Assembly: GCA_963749875.1 (NCBI GenBank)
Contig: CAVVOX010000002.1
Coordinates: 558,001-622,000, forward strand
From: JAHQVI01 sp963749875
GTDB lineage: Bacteria; Pseudomonadota; Alphaproteobacteria; Rhizobiales; Rhodomicrobiaceae
DNA length: 64,000 bases
Reading direction: 5' to 3'
The translations under genes were made by a program, and so were the position numbers. A model generated the notes under the pieces. That model saw nothing but the letters and a program-made list of their open reading frames with translations, was not told the DNA's origin and did not search any database. This document shows, piece by piece, positions 43,949 to 52,707 of this stretch (position 1 is the stretch's first letter; every line of letters begins with the position of its first letter).

Positions 43949-45288
43949 ATCACGGCTCCCTGCGCATGCGCCTGCTGCTCGGGGGAGCGGCGTCGATCCT
44001 CGCTGCGCTGATACTGTCGGCCCTCGGGCTGATGCTCCTGTTCGAGCGCCATGTCGAACGACGTGTCGAGGCCGAGCTCGGCGTGCATCTCGACCAGATT
44101 GTTGCAAGCCTCGATCATGGCACCGGCGGTTCGCTCATCATCAAGAGACCGCCTGCCGATCCCCGCTTCGCCATACCGCTGTCAGGACTCTATTGGCAGC
44201 TTAATGCTGATAGCAATACCATCTTGCGGTCACGCTCCTTGTGGGATGTGCAGCTTGCGCTTCCTCCGGATGACCTTGCAGATGGCGCCGTTCACAAACA
44301 TCGCATCGCCGGACCGGCCGGTTCGGAGCTGATCGTTCTTGAACGAAGCATTACGCTTCCCGCACGTCTTGGCGGCGGAGGCATACGGGCTGCAGTGGCG
44401 GTTGACACAGCCGATATCAAGGCAGCCGTGCGCTCCTTTGCAATCGATCTCCTGCCCTATCTTGCCGTGATCGCAATCTTCCTGATAAGCGCCGCTTATG
44501 CGCAGGTTGCGATTGGATTGAAACCTCTCGATACGGTTCACAAGCAGCTCACGACCATCCGGCAAGGGAAAGCACGACGGTTGGGGCGGGCATTCCCGGA
44601 CGAAATCCTGCCGCTTACTGCAGAAGTCGATGCCTTGCTCGATGCTCGCGAGACGCAAATCGAAAAAGCGCGTGCCCGGGCCGGTGATCTTGCCCATGGC
44701 TTCAAGACGCCGCTGCAGGTGCTTGCCGGCGATGTCGCGCGATTGCGAGTCAAAGGGGAATGCGATATCGCGGCCGAAATCGAACAGGTCGCAACAGCGA
44801 TGCGGGGCCACGTGGACCGTGAGCTGACGCGGGCACGGATCGCGTCAGGCAACCGGGATGCGCGTGCCGGCATCGCCGAGGTCGTCGAGCGTGTCGTCGC
44901 AGTCATTCGACGCACGCCAGAAGGTGCCAGGCTCGACTGGACTGTCGACATCCCCACGGATGCGGTGGCCCGGATCGATCCCGACGACCTTGCTGAAGCG
45001 ATAGGAAACCTCGTTGAAAACGCGGCACGCCATGCACGAAAGGCCGTGTCGATCCGAATGCGCCGGGAGGGCGATCTCACCCTTCTCAGCGTGATCGATG
45101 ACGGAGCGGGCATTCCCAAGGAACGGCTTGATGAGGCGCTTGCGCGCGGCGGCAAGCTCGACCGGCTGGGGGGAGGCGCGGGGCTCGGCCTGGCTATCGT
45201 CCGCGAAATCGCCGAGGCCTGGGGCGGATATTTCGAAATTCATACGAGTTCCGCTGGCGTCGAAGCCAATTTCGGCATACAGAGCTGA
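43945..45288 (+). CDS. Two-component sensor histidine kinase (PhoQ/QseC-like)
   Basis: A 447-residue membrane kinase. Transmembrane helices at about 12-33 and 166-187 enclose a periplasmic sensor of about 130 residues. The dimerisation helix has the phospho-acceptor in RAGDLAHGFKTPLQVL (His251), and the ATPase domain has N-box NLVENAARHA, DDGAGIPKE and GGGAGLGLAIV. The H-box is of the AHGFKTPL type seen in PhoQ/FeuQ-like kinases. The ligand is unknown; the PepSY protein is a likely periplasmic modulator. Confidence 0.94.
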   Translation: MNHGSLRMRLLLGGAASILAALILSALGLMLLFERHVERRVEAELGVHLDQIVASLDHGTGGSLIIKRPPADPRFAIPLSGLYWQLNADSNTILRSRSLWDVQLALPPDDLADGAVHKHRIAGPAGSELIVLERSITLPARLGGGGIRAAVAVDTADIKAAVRSFAIDLLPYLAVIAIFLISAAYAQVAIGLKPLDTVHKQLTTIRQGKARRLGRAFPDEILPLTAEVDALLDARETQIEKARARAGDLAHGFKTPLQVLAGDVARLRVKGECDIAAEIEQVATAMRGHVDRELTRARIASGNRDARAGIAEVVERVVAVIRRTPEGARLDWTVDIPTDAVARIDPDDLAEAIGNLVENAARHARKAVSIRMRREGDLTLLSVIDDGAGIPKERLDEALARGGKLDRLGGGAGLGLAIVREIAEAWGGYFEIHTSSAGVEANFGIQS

Positions 45289-45369
45289 TCTTTCTCCAGA
45301 AATTGTCCCTTCTTGCGGCTCCGCGCAGCCACGTAGCCGGTCGAGCGAGCTTGCCCCCCACCCCGTGAA

Positions 45370-45388
45370 GCTGACAATTCGCTGACGC
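45370..45388 (-). promoter_or_regulatory. GTCAG direct-repeat box before the cytochrome operon
   Basis: On the minus strand the sequence reads GCGTCAGCGAATTGTCAGC, nearly the same as the box at 42913-42931. CTGAC half-sites at 45371-45375 and 45382-45386 are 11 bases apart. The right half-site also belongs to a small hairpin GCTGACG/CGTCAGC (45381-45399). The box is 140 bases before the cytochrome b gene and links it to the response regulator. Confidence 0.65.
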
Positions 45389-45530
45389 AGGACGTCAGCG
45401 GTGTCTCAGGGCTGCTTCAGTATCTTGGCGTCCACCGGACAGCTCGAATTCTTCCACCACATCAGACGGAGATGCTTCATGCGCAAATTCCTGATCCTGG
45501 CTGGCCGTCAACTTGTGAGCTGACGCTGTC

Positions 45531-46673
45531 ATGAAACCGGAAATCACCGCGGAACGAAACACAAGGCCCACAGTCCTCGTCTGGCACAGCTCCATCCGCC
45601 TCTTCCATTGGTTCCTTGTCGCATCGATCGCGATCGCTGCTGCCACAGGCTTTCTGGCCGGTGCCAGTTGGGTCGATGTTCATCTATGGGCAGGCGTCGC
45701 GGCAGCAACTCTCGTTTCCTGGCGGATTATTTGGGGTGCGTTCGGCGACACGCACGCCCGATTTGCCGATTTCCTTGTAGGCCCGGCGAAGATATTCAAG
45801 CATCTCGGGAAACTTTATTCGGGGACAGCCGAACGCCACCGCGGACACAATCCGCTTGGAGGCGCGATGATCCTCGCGCTGATCTTCGTAATCATCGTGA
45901 TCACTGTAACCGGTCTGCTCGTCCTTGGCGGCGTGCTGAAGACCGGGCCTCTCGCCTTCGCATCCAGCTATGCGACAGGCCAGCTTGCCCGCTATCCGCA
46001 TAAACTCCTCGCGATCTTCCTTCTTGTACTGATCTGTCTACACGTCGCCGGCGCATTCTACGAAAGCTACCGGACGCGTGAGAACCTCATACGCGCAATG
46101 ATCAATGGCAGGAAGGAAGTCCGTGAAGCGGATCACTCGCCGGTGCAGCGGAGAGAACGCCCTTTTCTGGCAATGCTGGCAGCGGGCGGACTGTTTACCA
46201 TTATGGCCGGAACGGTCTGGTGGCTTGCCGCAAAACCGGGGCTCGGCGTGCCCTCACCGACGCTCGATCCGGTCTATGCCGAGGAATGCTCCGCCTGCCA
46301 TATCCCGTATCATCCAAGCCTGTTGCCGCGTGCGTCCTGGGCCGGGCAGATGGAGGGGCTGCAAAACCATTTCGGCGAGAATGCCGACCTCGATGCAGCG
46401 ACGAAGGCTTCGATTTCAGCATATCTTCAGGAAAACGCAGCCGAAACCTATGACACCAAGCCCGCCCATGTGTTTCGGCATGTCGACGCCAAAAAGCCAT
46501 TCACCATTACCGCGTCACCTTACTGGGTTCGCCGCCACCGTCACGTACCGGATCGCATCTTCACAGATAAGGCGGTTGGCGGCCGCAACAATTGCGAGGC
46601 GTGTCACGCCGATGCCCGGTCCGGCCGCTTTTATCCCGGTTCTATTGAAATCCCTGAGGAGATAAATCCATGA
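45531..46673 (+). CDS. Fusion: cytochrome b561-type membrane protein plus diheme cytochrome c
   Basis: Residues 14-190 form a four-helix cytochrome b561 with likely heme histidines in LVWHSSIRLFHW, WVDVHLWAG and LVLICLHVAG. A fifth helix (212-233) leads to a periplasmic domain like the diheme cytochrome DHC, with heme sites CSACH (253-257) and CEACH (355-359). It would take electrons from the quinone pool or a periplasmic donor and pass them to the SHP-like cytochrome encoded next. The domain repeats the fold of the separate DHC protein two genes on. The stop overlaps the SHP start (ATGA). Confidence 0.9.
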   Translation: MKPEITAERNTRPTVLVWHSSIRLFHWFLVASIAIAAATGFLAGASWVDVHLWAGVAAATLVSWRIIWGAFGDTHARFADFLVGPAKIFKHLGKLYSGTAERHRGHNPLGGAMILALIFVIIVITVTGLLVLGGVLKTGPLAFASSYATGQLARYPHKLLAIFLLVLICLHVAGAFYESYRTRENLIRAMINGRKEVREADHSPVQRRERPFLAMLAAGGLFTIMAGTVWWLAAKPGLGVPSPTLDPVYAEECSACHIPYHPSLLPRASWAGQMEGLQNHFGENADLDAATKASISAYLQENAAETYDTKPAHVFRHVDAKKPFTITASPYWVRRHRHVPDRIFTDKAVGGRNNCEACHADARSGRFYPGSIEIPEEINP

Positions 46674-47068
46674 GACTGATGATCTTTTCCGCTGTGGTTG
46701 TTGTCTCGGTGAGTGCCGTCGCCATCGCCGCCTCGCCGCGCCAGGTGATTTTGGGTAACTACGCCAAGATGGCCAAGGTCGCGAGCTTTTCGCGGGAGCG
46801 AGGCAAGGCGTTTTTCGAAGCAACACACACTGGCGGCAAACCTGCCACCCCTTCCTGTACGACGTGTCATGGAAAGGATCCGCGCAAGATGGGGCGGACA
46901 CGAGCCGGCAAGGTCATCGATCCAATGGCAGTTTCGGCAAATCCCAAGCGTTTCACCGATCCCAAGTTTGTCGAGAAGTGGTTTACCCGGAATTGCGACA
47001 CCGTTCTCGGCCGAAGCTGCACTGCTGCCGAAAAAGGTGACTTTATCGCCTACCTCTCAAGTCTTTGA
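46670..47068 (+). CDS. shp: SHP-like monoheme cytochrome c (DUF1924)
   Basis: A 132-residue periplasmic cytochrome with signal peptide and one heme site CTTCH (63-67). It matches the Rhodobacter sphaeroides heme protein family: an asparagine in VSANPKRFTDP (Asn91) lies where SHP has its unusual distal ligand, and Cys109 and Cys117 can form the disulfide. SHP proteins bind oxygen and nitric oxide at the heme. Together with cytochrome b and DHC genes this is the known shp gene set. Confidence 0.88.
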   Translation: MRLMIFSAVVVVSVSAVAIAASPRQVILGNYAKMAKVASFSRERGKAFFEATHTGGKPATPSCTTCHGKDPRKMGRTRAGKVIDPMAVSANPKRFTDPKFVEKWFTRNCDTVLGRSCTAAEKGDFIAYLSSL

Positions 47069-47089
47069 GGACAAGGAAAGGACACTCCC

Positions 47090-47635
47090 ATGCGTATCCC
47101 TCTATCACGCCGCATTGCGCTGTTTACTGGCGTCCCTCTTGCTCTTGCAGGCTTGGTGCTCGTGACCGGCCTGATGGCAAGATCTCAAGTCAAGGCCGAA
47201 TCCCGATACGAGCATGAAGGTGGGGGTGAGGGACAATCTTTCCCGCCAAACAGCGGAAAGATAGTGCAAAAAGAATGCTCGGCATGTCACATGGCTTATC
47301 CTGCGGGTTTTCTACCTGCACGATCGTGGCAGGCCATAATGGCGGGGCTCAAGGACCATTTCGGTGAGAATGCGACCCTTGACGAAGCAACCGCAAAAAG
47401 CATAACCGACTTTCTCACCGCCAATGCCGCAGACGCTGATGGCCGGTATTCGCGTGTCCTGCGTGGCCTTGGTCCCAATGATGTGCCGCTCAGGATTTCG
47501 GAAACGCCATGGTGGATTCGCCGCCATCAAGGCGAAGTCCGCCCCGGCGCGTTCAATGATCCGCGCGTCGGTTCAAAAGCGAACTGCGTTGCCTGTCACT
47601 GGGGGGCTGATCAGGGCTACTACGGGGACGACTGA
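47090..47635 (+). CDS. DHC-like diheme cytochrome c
   Basis: A 181-residue protein with an N-terminal signal or anchor helix (FTGVPLALAGLVLVTGLMA) and two heme sites, CSACHMAYP (63-67) and CVACHWGAD (166-170). It shares the order LLPRASWAGQMEGLQNHFGEN-like segment (here FLPARSWQAIMAGLKDHFGE) with the C-terminal domain of the cytochrome b fusion, so the two are paralogues. DHC is the electron donor of SHP. It ends the operon; two hairpins follow. Confidence 0.9.
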   Translation: MRIPLSRRIALFTGVPLALAGLVLVTGLMARSQVKAESRYEHEGGGEGQSFPPNSGKIVQKECSACHMAYPAGFLPARSWQAIMAGLKDHFGENATLDEATAKSITDFLTANAADADGRYSRVLRGLGPNDVPLRISETPWWIRRHQGEVRPGAFNDPRVGSKANCVACHWGADQGYYGDD

Positions 47636-47656
47636 GAATTACGGCCTGTCCCGGTA

Positions 47657-47700
47657 GGTCCGCTCAAGCGCGGACCAATGCCTGACATCTATGTCAGGCA
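47657..47700 (+). terminator. Double hairpin after the cytochrome operon
   Basis: GGTCCGC/GCGGACC (47657-47663 and 47670-47676) and TGCCTGACAT/ATGTCAGGCA (47679-47688 and 47691-47700) form two adjacent stems about 25 bases behind the DHC stop. No long T-run follows, so termination efficiency is uncertain. Nothing else is visible up to 47798. Confidence 0.5.
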
Positions 47701-47798
47701 ACCGGGATCACTCAACAGGTCCAAACGGTTTAGGGGAACGTCGCGATTTGTGTTGGAATTTGATTTGGCGTGCTCTCCGGTAAGCTGAACGAAACGGA

Positions 47799-48010
47799 TC
47801 AGGCGGCGAGATCAATGGGTAGATCGGCCGACTTCGCCGCGTGGGTCTTCCAGCCGTCGACTTTTCGCATGCTTATTTGTCCAGAGGCGAGCAACGCCCA
47901 GAACATCATGGCGGCGGTTTCGGCTGATGGCAGAACAGTTTGCGTCTTGATCCTGCGCTTGAATTCCTCGTGAAGGCGTTCGATGGCGCCTAAGCGAGCG
48001 CTTGTCGCGA
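47799..48010 (-). pseudogene. IS256-family transposase, C-terminal fragment
   Basis: The minus strand reads ATSARLGAIERLHEEFKRRI, then QTVLPSAETAAMMFWALLAS and GQISMRKVDGW, ending IDLAA, the typical end of IS256-type transposases in this class. The first 330 or so residues, with the DDE centre, are missing. The frame continues upstream into the IS110 remnant. Confidence 0.8.
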
Positions 48011-48125
48011 TGTCTTGCTGATCGCGACCAGACAAGCGTCGCTCACGATAAACGATGGGGTGGACGCCCCCTGTCGGCCCTAATGTGCCAAAGTGGTGGT
48101 GTGGGATCAGATCGGGGAGGCGTCC

Positions 48126-48770
48126 ATGACAGAAGTGCATATCATTGGTTTGGATCTGGCAAAGCGCGTGTTTCAGGCTCATGGCGCTCCATCAGACGGA
48201 ACTGTCGTCTTCCGTAAGAAACTCTCGCGTAACCAAGTCCTTGCGTTTGTATCTGTAAGCGGCGGTGCATCGTCGCAATGGAGGCTTGCGCCAGTGCTCA
48301 CTATTGGGGACGCGAGATCGGCGCACTGGGGCACGAAGTTCGACTTATCGCGCCGGCCTATGTAAAGCCTTTTGTTAAACGCCAAAAGAATGACATGGCC
48401 GATGCGGAGACAATCTGCGAGGCGGCATCGCGGGCGAATATGCGGTTTGTTCCGGTCAAAAGCGCCGAGAAACAAGCATCGGCTGTGGCCTTTAAGACGC
48501 GCGATTTGCTGGTGCGGCAGCGATCGCAGATGATCAATGCACTTCGCGGACAGGTGGGAGAATTTGGCGTCATTGCGCCACAGGGTATTGCGCATGCCAG
48601 TAAGCTGGGGACGTGGATCAGGAGTGCAGACTGTAGCTTGCCTGAGGCCGCGCAAAGGATGTGTCTTATCCTTGTCGAGATGATTGACCGCCTATCGGAA
48701 CAAATCAGTCAACTGAATGCTGAGATTGCCAATCGGGCGCGCCACGACGAGACCTCACGCCGCCTGACTC
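48126..48770 (+). pseudogene. IS110-family transposase, frameshifted and truncated
   Basis: The start TEVHIIGLDLAKRVFQAHG is the usual N-terminus of IS110 transposases, with the first acidic residue in GLDLAK. A frameshift near 48255-48275 separates it from AMEACASAHYWGREIGALG, VRLIAPAYVKPFVKRQKND and ADAETICEAA. Similarity ends after RARHDETSRRL, so the C-terminal serine-containing half is lost. The junction DNA to 48828 is unassigned. Confidence 0.85.
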
Positions 48771-48828
48771 AAACCAAACAGCCTCCGGAGAACCTGGGGC
48801 GGTTCACTGCCGAAGAACGCTGTGGGAG

Positions 48829-49191
48829 TTAGTCCCACGCTTCCACATCGACCTGCTGCACGATCTTTCCGTTCGCGTGATGGACGATGACGTTTTCTAT
48901 GATCCGGTTGCCGCTCGCCATTGTGACAATGACGCAAAATGCCGCCCGTGTCGGTCCCAGCACTTCGTCCTGAATAGAGAGCTGCACATTGCTGGCCTTG
49001 ACCCGGTCCAGGAAAGCTCCGATCTGCTCCCGCCCAACCATGCGGTTAGGATTCCGCGGCGGGGAACTGTGGCGGTATTCGATCCACTCCGCACCCTCAT
49101 CGTAAAATGAGAGCCACGCCGCGATATCCTGCATTTCGAATGCATGCTTGAAAGCGTCGAAGTCAAAACCGCCCGCGGATTCCTTCGTCAT
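48829..49191 (-). CDS. SnoaL/NTF2-like protein
   Basis: A 120-residue protein of the NTF2-like alpha+beta-barrel fold. Typical parts are FEMQDIAAWLSFYDEGAEWI, then GREQIGAFLDRV and IENVIVHHANGKIVQQVDVE. GGAGGT precedes the ATG at 49191. Members are isomerases, cyclases or ligand-binding proteins; no catalytic residues can be named here. It follows a small monooxygenase-like gene on the same strand by 24 bases, and the two are probably an operon. Both seem intact between IS remnants. Confidence 0.8.
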   Translation of the reverse strand: MTKESAGGFDFDAFKHAFEMQDIAAWLSFYDEGAEWIEYRHSSPPRNPNRMVGREQIGAFLDRVKASNVQLSIQDEVLGPTRAAFCVIVTMASGNRIIENVIVHHANGKIVQQVDVEAWD

Positions 49192-49215
49192 CTCTACCTC
49201 CGCGCATCAATTGGG

Positions 49216-49515
49216 TTAATCACTCTCGGCGACGGCTAGCCCCGATACGGCGTAGGTGACGCCCATGCCGTTGCCCAAATCCTCCAGCATGTCCCGCATC
49301 CGGTTGAGATCTTCGATCATATCTGCGCGGGCGGCGACAATGTCCTCGAACATGTCCCATTCGCCGATAAAGCAATAGGAGCGCTCTCCTGTCTTGACGA
49401 GTGCTGCCTTTCGAAGTCCGGATTTGACTTCGTGACCCGGTGAACAATTCATTGCGAGAAATTCACTTTCACGGTCTGCTTTCACGCGCATATGAACCAC
49501 GTTATAGGCCGTCAT
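49216..49515 (-). CDS. Small ABM-like (antibiotic-biosynthesis-monooxygenase-type) protein
   Basis: A 99-residue protein that looks like a dimeric ferredoxin-like fold: NVVHMRVKADRESEFLAMN, then ALVKTGERSYCFIGEWDMFE and the C-terminal VTYAVSGLAVAESD. I placed the start at ATG 49515 because GGAGG lies five bases upstream; the GTG at 49527 overlaps that ribosome site. Members without cofactor oxidise phenols or degrade heme, but many have unknown roles. It is paired with the NTF2-like gene. Confidence 0.65.
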   Translation of the reverse strand: MTAYNVVHMRVKADRESEFLAMNCSPGHEVKSGLRKAALVKTGERSYCFIGEWDMFEDIVAARADMIEDLNRMRDMLEDLGNGMGVTYAVSGLAVAESD

Positions 49516-49594
49516 GGCATCCTCCACGTCTCCTGAATTTATCAGCCTACCGTCATTAAGCTACGGACTTCGATGACAATGTAAACAAAGTTAA

Positions 49595-49927
49595 GCCCTC
49601 AAAGGGCACTTCCCGCGCCGACACCTTGGACCGCTGGGCGCGACGGGCGCGCCGACCGAAGAGCCCACGCCGGACACCACCACCGAAACCGAACCCGCGG
49701 CCAAGGCGCGCACGCCGCGCGAGGGCACGAAGCAGGCCACGCTGATCGCAATGCTGCGCGCAGAGACCGGCGCGACCATCGAGGAGATCACGGCCGCCAT
49801 GGGCCGGCAGTCGCACACGGTGCGCGGCGCGATGGCAGGAGCGCTGAAGAAGAAACTCGGGCTCGAGGTCACCTCGGAGAAGGTCGAGGGGCGCGGACGG
49901 GTTTACCGCATTGACCGGGAGGGCTGA
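49595..49927 (+). pseudogene. DUF3489 phage-type protein, C-terminal part
   Basis: The plus strand reads a Thr/Pro-rich linker (PTEEPTPDTTTETEPAAKAR) and then the DUF3489 core TPREGTKQATLIAMLRAETG, TIEEITAAMGRQSHTVRGAM and GRGRVYRIDREG before a stop. No start codon fits and an in-frame stop lies just upstream, so the 5' part is missing. DUF3489 genes are common in alphaproteobacterial prophages, next to DUF2924 genes, as here. Confidence 0.7.
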
Positions 49928-49930
49928 GTC

Positions 49931-49993
49931 ATGGCGAAGACGACCATACACAACCGTCTCGTCGCCTCGCTCCAGCAGCGCGCGAGACGATAG
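49931..49993 (+). pseudogene. Possible start of a DUF2924 phage gene
   Basis: Four bases after the DUF3489 stop an ATG opens a frame of 20 codons beginning AKTTIHNRLVASLQQRARR and ending in TAG. DUF2924 genes usually follow DUF3489 and begin in a similar way. The rest of the gene is absent, so only its start survives, if the assignment is right. Confidence 0.4.
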
Positions 49994-50050
49994 TCGCCGC
50001 TCTACATCCACCTGCTCGACTGCCCGATCGGAACGGCCCGTGCCGCTTCC

Positions 50051-51199
50051 TCAAGATGCCGTCTTCGGTTTGTAGAGCGTCATCCGGTAGCACTCCATGT
50101 GGCGTGCATGGAACTGGTAGGCGAGGGCCCACAGGTAAAGGCGGAACTTGCGATACTCGAACTCGCCGAATTCCTGGCGCACGAAATCCTTGTTCTTTTC
50201 CAGATTGAGCGTCCACTGCCTGAAGGTCAGAAAATAGCTCCAGCCATCATTGAACACCTCGACCAGATCGAGCGGCGTCTTCTTCAGCTTGTTGAGAAAA
50301 TCATCGAGGACGAGGTAGGAGTGATTGCCCGGATAGATGTAGCGAGCCATGAAGGAGGAGAACTCGTACTTTTGCCGCGACGCGCTGCCGTCGAGGAAGA
50401 CGGCGCCTCCAGGTTTGAGCAGATTGCAAAACTTGGTCAGCACGCGCTCATATTGGGGCAGGTGTTCAATCACACCCATGATAACAATGGCGTCGAATTT
50501 GTTCTGCGGCTCGTACGTCAGGAAATCGGCCAACAGGATGCGGAAGCGGTCCGAGACGGTGGAGAGCTTTTGTGTGAGATACGTTTGCGATACCGTCGAA
50601 TTGGTGATGCCCGTAAAATCGGTGTCCGACTGCAGGGCATGGCCGGCAAATGCGCCCCAGCCCGGGCCGATCTCAAGCACGCGCTTGCCCGGGCCGAGTT
50701 CGCAGCGCTCGATGGCATAGTCGAACTTCCGCTCCAGCGCCGTCGCCAATTGCTCGTCGCCGCTCTCGTAGACCCCTTGGCTGTAGGCCGGATGGGTCTC
50801 GTCGAGAAAGCTCAGGAACAGTCGCGGGTCAGCGTCATAGTGAGATTTGATCGCCTGCTTGTTGGTGTAGACCTGCCCGAACAGAAGCGGCTGGAGAAAG
50901 CGCCAGCAATTGGTTAGAAAGTGCCTGTCGTCGAGCGCGGCGCGCACCGCGAAAAGCTGCAGCATATCGCCGTCGAGGTCAATGTCGCCGCGCATATAGG
51001 CCGCGGCGAGATTGCCCTGGTCGAGACTTCGCACCGCCTTGAAGGCCCGGTCGTTGCGAAGGGCCGCATGGAATACAGGTTCGCCGGACCCCACTGTGCG
51101 CACCTGGCCGTCCGGTATTTCGATCGAAAACGGTTTGCAATTGGCGCCGACGCGGGCGATGAACGCATCGACCGCAGTCTTGGCGATGGTCCCCGACAT
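50051..51199 (-). CDS. Cyclopropane-fatty-acyl-phospholipid synthase-like methyltransferase
   Basis: A 382-residue SAM-dependent methyltransferase of the CFA synthase family. The SAM motif is VLEIGPGWGAFAGHALQ and the family segments YDADPRLFLSFLDETHPAYS and FDAIVIMGVIEHLPQYERVL follow. It may methylate unsaturated acyl chains of membrane lipids; the C-terminal third (DGWSYFLTFRQWTLNLEKNK) is CFA-like. I chose ATG 51199 behind AGAGG; the open frame goes on upstream to 51292. It lies inside a decayed phage region but is itself intact and may be cargo. Confidence 0.85.
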   Translation of the reverse strand: MSGTIAKTAVDAFIARVGANCKPFSIEIPDGQVRTVGSGEPVFHAALRNDRAFKAVRSLDQGNLAAAYMRGDIDLDGDMLQLFAVRAALDDRHFLTNCWRFLQPLLFGQVYTNKQAIKSHYDADPRLFLSFLDETHPAYSQGVYESGDEQLATALERKFDYAIERCELGPGKRVLEIGPGWGAFAGHALQSDTDFTGITNSTVSQTYLTQKLSTVSDRFRILLADFLTYEPQNKFDAIVIMGVIEHLPQYERVLTKFCNLLKPGGAVFLDGSASRQKYEFSSFMARYIYPGNHSYLVLDDFLNKLKKTPLDLVEVFNDGWSYFLTFRQWTLNLEKNKDFVRQEFGEFEYRKFRLYLWALAYQFHARHMECYRMTLYKPKTAS

Positions 51200-51607
51200 G
51201 TCAGCCTCTAGGTTGCTGCTCCGTTGTCTAGGTATTGCCATGTGGAAGCCTCGCAGTTGCTTGAGCACGACTCCGAATGGCCCGAGACGCAATCCGCGTG
51301 CATTCTTCTACGATGATCCTGTTATTATATTACGGCCGGCTGGCGCTCCATGACGAAGCAGGCGATCGGCCACATGGCCTACTACTTCAACAGCCAACGC
51401 TTGATGCGCCGCTACGCCAGCGAAGCCTTGCCACGGTGATCGAGCCCATGGAAGGCAGGCTTGCGCGATTACGTGACGACGGGCTCAACTCGTAGCCGGC
51501 GTGTCGGACCGCCTCGGAAACGCCTCCTTCGTCGGCGTCGTTGCGAACCGTGACCTCTTTGTTCGTAGATCAACGGCAACCTCCGGCCGTGAAGATGGCC
51601 TCCATCT
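51200..51607. other. Unassigned stretch inside the phage-like region
   Basis: No convincing gene is visible. A 30-codon frame at 51350-51439 (+) starting TKQAIGHMAYYFNSQR could be a transposase or phage scrap, but I cannot name it. The DNA between this and the DUF7220 fragment appears to be broken phage sequence. Confidence 0.3.
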
Positions 51608-51739
51608 TCAGGTCTGCGCCAGCGTCGCGTGCAGCCCGAAGATCGGGAAAATCAGGATCTGCGTGACGACCGCGACGCCATAGCCGAGGACGACGTTGGC
51701 GACGGCTTCCACCAGCGACATTGTGCGGCTCTGCTTCAT
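51608..51739 (-). pseudogene. DUF7220-like phage membrane protein, truncated
   Basis: The 43-codon frame begins with QSRTMSLVEAVANVVLGYGV and continues with a hydrophobic helix VTQILIFPIFGLHATLAQT before a stop. This is the first half of a small membrane protein family common in alphaproteobacterial prophages; the second helix is missing. Its ATG overlaps the stop of the methylase gene (ATGA), so it was the next gene in that operon. Confidence 0.6.
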
Positions 51740-52390
51740 GCGGCCTTACTCTTCCCGCGCGCGGAAGCCGGAGAGTTGCCTTCGGAGTCGGCGTCGTCGC
51801 CCAGCCGCGCCGCCTTCACCTGCGCGAAGGTCCGGCCGTCACCATCGAGGACCGCCTCGCGGCCGGTGTCGGCCTGCCAGCGCTCCACGGCGACATCGAC
51901 ATAGGCCGGGCTGATCCCCATCGCGAAGACGCGCCGCCCATTGGCGTCGCCTGCCATGATCTGCGAGCCGGAGCCCGCGAAGGGTTCGTAGCAGAGCCCG
52001 CCCCGCGCCACATGCTGGCGCATCGGGATCCCGAACGCGTCGAGGGGTTTCGGCGTCGGATGGTCGGGCCGGTCCTGCTTGGCGAAGCTCGGCAGGGCCC
52101 ATGTCGACGGCAGCGTTTCCTCTGCCACCTTCGGCGGGCGCTTGCCCTTGATCCAGCCCATGAAACAGGGCTCGTGCTTCCACAGGTAGTGCGACCGGGT
52201 CAGGACGCCCCGGTCCTTTACCCAGATGATCTGCTGGTGCACGAAGGCCCCGGCCTTTTCCCAGCAGGCTTCGAGCATCGCCTGGCGGCGGGAGGCGTGC
52301 CAGCAGTACCAGGCCGCGTCCTCGGCAATCGCCTCGGCCACGGCCGCCGCGATGAAACCGTCGCGCGGAGTCCAGCGGCCACCAGAGGTG
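51736..52390 (-). pseudogene. Phage-type DNA methyltransferase, C-terminal part
   Basis: From about 52390 downward the frame matches the C-terminal two-thirds of DNA N4/N6 methylases: AAWYCWHASRRQAMLEACWE, VHQQIIWVKDRGVLTRSHYL, HPTPKPLDAFGIPMRQH and the SAM-binding CYEPFAGSGSQIMAG. The N-terminal part with the DPPY motif is missing; upstream the frame runs on in unrelated DNA. Order and orientation fit the DUF6378-DUF6362-methylase-DUF7220 run of alphaproteobacterial prophages. Confidence 0.75.
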
Positions 52391-52607
52391 CCCAGCGTCA
52401 AGGGATTGTTTTGTCGTGGTTTTTCAGAAGAGTGCGGGTAGATACCAGGCGGGGTGGCTTCCCAAAAAACCGGCCCTGTCGCTAGCGATGTGCCGCGCTT
52501 CGCCCGCCAGCATACGAATATCGCCAGGAAGGAACCAGAAATCAGAGGCGTGGGGGGATGGACCCCGGCTGGACCCCGGAAGCCAGCAGCATCCGCGTCA
52601 AAGCAAA

Positions 52608-52639
52608 GGGGAGAGCGAGCCCCTCGGCGCACTCTCCCC
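52608..52639. repeat. Hairpin GGGGAGAG/CTCTCCCC
   Basis: Perfect eight-base arms at 52608-52615 and 52632-52639 enclose 16 bases. The hairpin lies between the DUF6362 gene and the methylase fragment in DNA that otherwise shows no gene (52391-52707), and could have been a terminator or recombination scar of the island. Confidence 0.45.
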
Positions 52640-52707
52640 ATCTTGTCCTCTGGATAGCACGATCATGTTGCAGATGTCGAAGGGAAAAGTGTTGCAACAC
52701 ATTGGAG

